DNA from: Planctomycetes bacterium UBA2386 | GTDB taxonomy: Bacteria; Planctomycetota; UBA1135; UBA2386 | Assembly (NCBI GenBank): GCA_002343845.1 | Contig: DDSQ01000209.1 | Coordinates: 57,121-66,907, forward strand | DNA length: 9,787 bases | Direction: 5' to 3' | Shown: positions 7,063-9,787 of the stretch, in pieces | How positions within the stretch are numbered: position 1 is the stretch's first letter | Layout of the letters: every line of letters starts with the position of its first letter | Translations under genes and position numbers: made by a program | The notes under the pieces: generated by a model | The model's database searches: none | Seen by the model: the letters and a program-made list of their open reading frames with translations, nothing else | Told to the model about the DNA's origin: nothing

Positions 7063-8322
7063 GTGGGCTCACCGCGTGTCCTGATCGTCGCCGAACACGC
7101 CTCGGCCGCGTTCGGCGGTGAGGCGATCCTGCCGCTGCACTGGTTCCGCTGCCTGCGCGAACGCGGCATCGACGTGCAGCTGTGCGTGCACGAACGCACG
7201 CGCGCGGAGCTCGAGGCGCTGTTCCCGGCCGACCGGGATCGGCTGCACTTCGTGCGCGACACGTGGCTGCACCGGCAGCTCTGGCGTTGCGGCGCGTGGC
7301 TGCCGCGCAAGCTCGGCGAGGCGACGTTCGGCGTGCTGCTGCGGCTGCTGACCCAGCGGCGGGCCCGCGCCGTGGCGCGCGCACTGGTGCGGGCCGGCCG
7401 CATCGATCTCGTGCACCAGCCGATCCCGGTGTCGCCGAAGGACCCTTCGCTGCTCGCGCGGCTCGGCGTTCCGGTCGTGATCGGGCCGATGAACGGCGGC
7501 ATGAGCTATCCGCCGGCGTTCCGCGCTCTCGAACCTGCGTGGCTGCGCGGCGTCGTTCGCGTGCTGCGCGGGATGTCCGGGCTCGTGCACGTCGTGCTGC
7601 GCGGCAAGCGCGAGGCGGCGATGCTGCTCGTCGCCAACGAACGCACGGCGAGGGCGCTGCCGCGCGGTTGTCGCGGCCGGGTCGTCACGCTGGTCGAGAA
7701 CGGCGTCGACTTCGGCCTGTTCGCCGCGCGCGCTCCGGCGGCGGCCGCGGTGGGGGACGAGGGTGTGTCGTTGCGGCTGCTGTTCGTCGGGCGCCTGATC
7801 GACCTGAAGGCGCTCGACGTCGTGATCGACGCGATGGCGACGCTCGGCGACGAGGTTGCGTGCACGCTCGACGTCGCCGGCGATGGCCCGATGCGGGCGG
7901 TCTGGGAGCGGCACGCCGCGCAGCGCGGCGTCGGCGGTCGCGTGACGTTCCACGGCTTCGTGCCGCAGACGCGCGTTCCCGCGCTGCTGGCGCGCGCCCA
8001 GGTGCTGGTGATGCCGAGCCTGCACGAGTGCGGCGGGGCAGTCGTGCTCGAAGCGATGGCGATGGAGCGCGTTGTCGTCGCGACGGCGTGGGGTGGCCCG
8101 CTCGACTACCTCGACGCGAGCTGCGGCGTGTTGGTGGCGCCGACGAATCGCGAGGCGTTGGTGGCCGGCTTTGCTGCTGCCATCCGTCGCCTGGCCACCG
8201 AACCGGCGACCCGCGCGGCGTTGGCCGCGGCCGGCGGCCGGCGTTGCCGGGAGCAGTACGACTGGACCGCCAAGGTCGCGACGATGCTCGCGCTCTACGA
8301 GACCGCCCTCGCACCGCGGTGA
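7063..8322 (+). CDS. GT4-type (GT-B fold) glycosyltransferase
   Basis: 419 residues from a GTG six bases after korB; no clear Shine-Dalgarno, so it is probably translated by coupling. It should transfer a sugar from a nucleotide donor to a glycan, lipid or small molecule; donor and acceptor cannot be told from sequence. The N-terminal Rossmann domain begins PRVLIVAEH with an acceptor-side FGGE loop (17-20). The C-terminal domain has VENGVD (211-216), FVGRLIDLKALDVVIDAM (241-258), VAGDGPM (271-277), FHGFV (296-300), and the E-x7-E donor-site motif HECGGAVVLEAM (E322 and E330) after VMPSL. These are hallmarks of GT4 retaining enzymes. No membrane segment is evident, so it is probably cytoplasmic or peripheral. 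The link to korAB is positional only. Confidence 0.88.
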   Translation: MGSPRVLIVAEHASAAFGGEAILPLHWFRCLRERGIDVQLCVHERTRAELEALFPADRDRLHFVRDTWLHRQLWRCGAWLPRKLGEATFGVLLRLLTQRRARAVARALVRAGRIDLVHQPIPVSPKDPSLLARLGVPVVIGPMNGGMSYPPAFRALEPAWLRGVVRVLRGMSGLVHVVLRGKREAAMLLVANERTARALPRGCRGRVVTLVENGVDFGLFAARAPAAAAVGDEGVSLRLLFVGRLIDLKALDVVIDAMATLGDEVACTLDVAGDGPMRAVWERHAAQRGVGGRVTFHGFVPQTRVPALLARAQVLVMPSLHECGGAVVLEAMAMERVVVATAWGGPLDYLDASCGVLVAPTNREALVAGFAAAIRRLATEPATRAALAAAGGRRCREQYDWTAKVATMLALYETALAPR

Positions 8323-8359
8323 CCGATCGGGCCCGGTCGCGGAGGCGCCGCGGGACTGA

Positions 8360-8478
8360 TCCATTGGTTGTGCTCGCTGGGTCGAGGCGCTGGTCCGCGA
8401 CGGGACGGCGAGCGACCGTGCGGACCCGGTCCTGCGGGCTTCCGTCCAGGAGCTGGTAAACGCCCAGTCCTGCCGGAC
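8360..8478 (+). other. Start-less open frame with coding-like codon bias in the gap before sahR
   Basis: The frame of sahR stays open upstream as far as a TGA at 8357-8359. From about 8372 to 8478 it reads as plausible protein (for example WVEALVRDGTASDRADPVL) with mostly G/C third positions, but it has no ATG, GTG or TTG before 8528. After about 8478 the bias fades. It may be a remnant of a lost gene or chance in GC-rich DNA. I recognise no family. Confidence 0.2.
8447..8472 (+). promoter_or_regulatory. Stem-loop between the glycosyltransferase and sahR
   Basis: CAGGA-g-CTGG (8447-8456) pairs with CCAG-TCCTG (8464-8472): nine pairs, one bulged G, seven-base loop. No run of T follows, so it is not a standard intrinsic terminator. 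It may still end or stabilise the korAB-glycosyltransferase transcript. Pairing is seen by eye only. Confidence 0.3.
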
Positions 8479-8527
8479 TTCCACGCGAGCACAGCCAAGG
8501 GATCAGTCTCCTACTGCGGCGGCTGGT

Positions 8528-8556
8528 TTGCATACATCACGATGTCGTGATATTCT
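8528..8556 (+). promoter_or_regulatory. sahR: Candidate sigma-70 promoter of sahR
   Basis: TTGCAT (8528-8533) and TATTCT (8551-8556) are separated by exactly 17 bases. TGA directly before the -10 gives an extended -10. This is the most A/T-rich patch in the gap. The transcript would start near 8562-8563, at or just past the annotated ATG, which bears on the choice of start for sahR. Confidence 0.45.
8536..8551. promoter_or_regulatory. Perfect palindrome in the promoter spacer, likely SahR/ArsR operator
   Basis: ATCACGA-TG-TCGTGAT is a perfect 7-2-7 inverted repeat. It fills the spacer between the putative -35 and -10, the classic place for a repressor dimer to block polymerase. ArsR-type proteins bind such dyads, and the gene it precedes is one, so autorepression is the natural reading. 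That the site is bound by this protein is inference. Confidence 0.6.
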
Positions 8557-8557
8557 G

Positions 8558-9544
8558 ATGCAGCCTGTGGCAACTGCCCTCCAGAGCCTGCACGCGACCC
8601 TGAAGCTGCTGTCGGACCCGGTCCGGCTGCGGCTGTGCGCGCTGCTGGCGCGCAGCGAGCTGGCCGTGCAGGAACTGGTCGCCACGACCGGGCTGCAGCA
8701 GAGCCGCATCAGCAACCACCTGTCGCTGCTGAAGCGAGCCGGCCTCGTGCGCGACCGTCGTGAGGGGACCTGGAGCTTCCACACGCTGGCGGAGCCGGGT
8801 GAGGACGCGCCGCTCACGCCGTCGATGTTCGCGGCGACCGTGCAGCAGTTCCTCGACAGCGAGGAGGGTGCTCGCGACCAGCGAGCGCTGCGCGCGGTGC
8901 TCGACCAGCGTGCGCAGCGGAGCCGCAGTGCCCACGACGCGTTGGCCGAGCAGTGGAGTGCCGTCGGCGAGGAGTTCGTGCACGGCACGCTGCGCGCCGA
9001 AGTGCTCGCGCAGGCATGGCCCGCTGGCCCGGCGGTCGCCGACCTCGGGTGCGGCTCCGGCTTCCTCGCCACGTGGCTCGCCGAACACGGCGGTTCGGTC
9101 GTCGCGGTCGATCACAGCGAACGCATGCTCGGGCAGGCGGCGCGGAGGGCTCGGCAAGCGGCCGTGACGTTCCGCCGGGGCGAGATGGACGCGCTGCCGT
9201 TGCAGACCGGCGAAGTGCGCGCGGCGTTCAGCAACCTCGTCTGGCACCACGTTCCCGATCTCGATGCCGCGGCGCGCGAAGTGCTGCGCGTGCTGCAGCC
9301 TGGCGGCGTCTTCGTGCTCAGCGACATGCTGCTGCACGACGCCAACTGGATGCGCGAGCGCATGGGTGACCTGCGGCTCGGCCTCGAGCCCGCGAAGATC
9401 GTCGCCGTGCTGGCGCGCGCCGGTTTTCGCGCGCTGCGCAGCGAGCGGCTGCACGACCGCTACCGCGTCGCCGGTCCTGATGGCGCGCCGGTCGAGTTCC
9501 CCATGTTCGTCGTTCGCGGCGAGAAGCCCGCGCACGACGGCTGA
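8558..9544 (+). CDS. sahR: ArsR-family HTH regulator with SAM-methyltransferase-like domain, SahR-like
   Basis: 328 residues from the ATG at 8558. The N-terminal winged helix-turn-helix (about 8-78) has the ArsR pattern [21 protein letters not shown] and recognition helix [18 protein letters not shown] (47-64). The cysteine metal box of ArsR/SmtB sensors is absent (ELAVQEL in its place), so this is not a metal sensor of that type. The C-terminal domain (about 130-325) is a class I methyltransferase fold: motif [13 protein letters not shown] (160-171), acidic D185 in [15 protein letters not shown] (208-215), [12 protein letters not shown] (245-256). This architecture, next to ahcY, is that of SahR, the S-adenosylhomocysteine-responsive repressor of methionine-cycle genes described in Proteobacteria. 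No Shine-Dalgarno precedes the ATG, and the promoter suggests translation may instead start at the GTG at 8567 (residue 4) on a nearly leaderless mRNA; the HTH is intact either way. It could instead be an active methyltransferase. Confidence 0.85.
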   Translation: MQPVATALQSLHATLKLLSDPVRLRLCALLARSELAVQELVATTGLQQSRISNHLSLLKRAGLVRDRREGTWSFHTLAEPGEDAPLTPSMFAATVQQFLDSEEGARDQRALRAVLDQRAQRSRSAHDALAEQWSAVGEEFVHGTLRAEVLAQAWPAGPAVADLGCGSGFLATWLAEHGGSVVAVDHSERMLGQAARRARQAAVTFRRGEMDALPLQTGEVRAAFSNLVWHHVPDLDAAAREVLRVLQPGGVFVLSDMLLHDANWMRERMGDLRLGLEPAKIVAVLARAGFRALRSERLHDRYRVAGPDGAPVEFPMFVVRGEKPAHDG

Positions 9545-9567
9545 CCTTCCCGATTTCCCCCTGACCC

Positions 9568-9583
9568 ATCACGAAACCATGAC
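9568..9583 (+). promoter_or_regulatory. Second copy of the operator half-site at the ahcY start
   Basis: ATCACGA (9568-9574) is identical to the left arm of the palindrome before sahR. At the same two-base spacing, CCATGAC (9577-9583) matches 4 of 7 bases of the right arm, overlapping the ahcY start codon. One further ATCACGA occurs inside the VWA gene (2897-2903), so the single arm could be chance; its location argues otherwise. Confidence 0.35.
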
Positions 9584-9787
9584 TGCCACGAACGTTCCGA
9601 AGCAGAAGACCGCCAAGTCCCGCGTACTCGCTCCGACCGACTTCAAGGTGAAGAACCTCGGCGACGCCGAGTTCGGCCGCAAGGAGATCCGCCTCGCCGA
9701 AGTCGAGATGCCCGGCCTGATGGCGATCCGCGACGAGTACCGCAAGAAGCAGCCGCTCAAGGGCGCGCGCATCGCCGGCTCGCTGCA
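9579..9787 (+). CDS. ahcY: Adenosylhomocysteinase (SAH hydrolase), N-terminal part
   Basis: The frame is open from ATG 9579 to the window edge (69 codons plus 2 bases). The enzyme splits S-adenosylhomocysteine into adenosine and homocysteine in the cytoplasm, relieving product inhibition of methyltransferases and feeding the methionine cycle. Residues 21-69 ([20 protein letters not shown], then [14 protein letters not shown] and [12 protein letters not shown]) are the highly conserved start of this NAD-dependent family. The first 20 residues are a Lys/Thr-rich extension, common in bacterial members. It begins 34 bases after the sahR stop with no clear Shine-Dalgarno, so it may be co-transcribed with sahR, have its own promoter, or both. 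The catalytic and NAD-binding parts lie outside the window. Confidence 0.95.
   Translation, partial: MTATNVPKQKTAKSRVLAPTDFKVKNLGDAEFGRKEIRLAEVEMPGLMAIRDEYRKKQPLKGARIAGSL

Noticed and set aside
8321..8338. GACCG/CGGTC inverted repeat at the glycosyltransferase stop as a terminator
   Set aside because: Only five pairs with an eight-base loop and no T-run after it.
5638..9535. Long minus-strand frames opposite korB (473 codons), the glycosyltransferase (471) and sahR (332)
   Set aside because: All lie antisense to well-supported genes and show no family motifs.
8558..9544. Metal- or arsenic-sensing ArsR repressor
   Set aside because: The cysteine box of ArsR/SmtB sensors is missing and a methyltransferase-like domain is present; the neighbour is ahcY, not an ars or metal-efflux gene.

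Overview
The window is GC-rich bacterial DNA, almost fully coding, with two divergently transcribed blocks that meet at about 3905-4159. No rRNA, tRNA, insertion sequence or CRISPR array was seen. A secreted VWA protein, a zinc-ribbon/transmembrane Ser/Thr kinase and an ECF-type sigma region lie next to two-subunit 2-oxoacid:ferredoxin oxidoreductase genes at high GC. That mix suggests a Planctomycetota-like organism or another large-genome GC-rich lineage. This is an inference from gene content, not a phylogenetic result.

Left block (minus strand, 3904 to 1). Three tightly packed genes are read leftwards. The first is a Sec-exported YfbK-like VWA-domain protein with an intact MIDAS (2516-3904). 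The second is a membrane Ser/Thr kinase with an N-terminal zinc ribbon (442-2508). The third starts inside the end of the kinase gene and encodes ECF sigma region 2 (1-452). This looks like a sensor, kinase and sigma signalling operon. The sigma reading frame does not continue into region 4. After about residue 90 it runs, without a frame change, into a piece of an FAD-linked D-lactate dehydrogenase/YdiJ-type oxidase, which continues off the window. It is either a real gene fusion or the scar of a rearrangement or misassembly, and it is the strangest object here.

Middle block (plus strand, 4160 to 8322). korA (fused gamma-alpha subunit) and korB (TPP and Fe-S beta subunit) overlap by four bases and encode a two-subunit 2-oxoglutarate (2-oxoacid):ferredoxin oxidoreductase. 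A GT4-type glycosyltransferase follows six bases later and is probably co-transcribed.

Right block (plus strand, 8323 to the end). A 235-base gap carries a stem-loop and a likely promoter with a perfect 7-2-7 palindrome in its spacer. It leads to an ArsR-type HTH plus SAM-methyltransferase-like regulator resembling SahR. Next comes the start of ahcY (S-adenosylhomocysteine hydrolase), cut by the window edge. The palindrome arm ATCACGA recurs just before the ahcY start. Together these suggest an SAH-sensing repressor controlling itself and SAH recycling.
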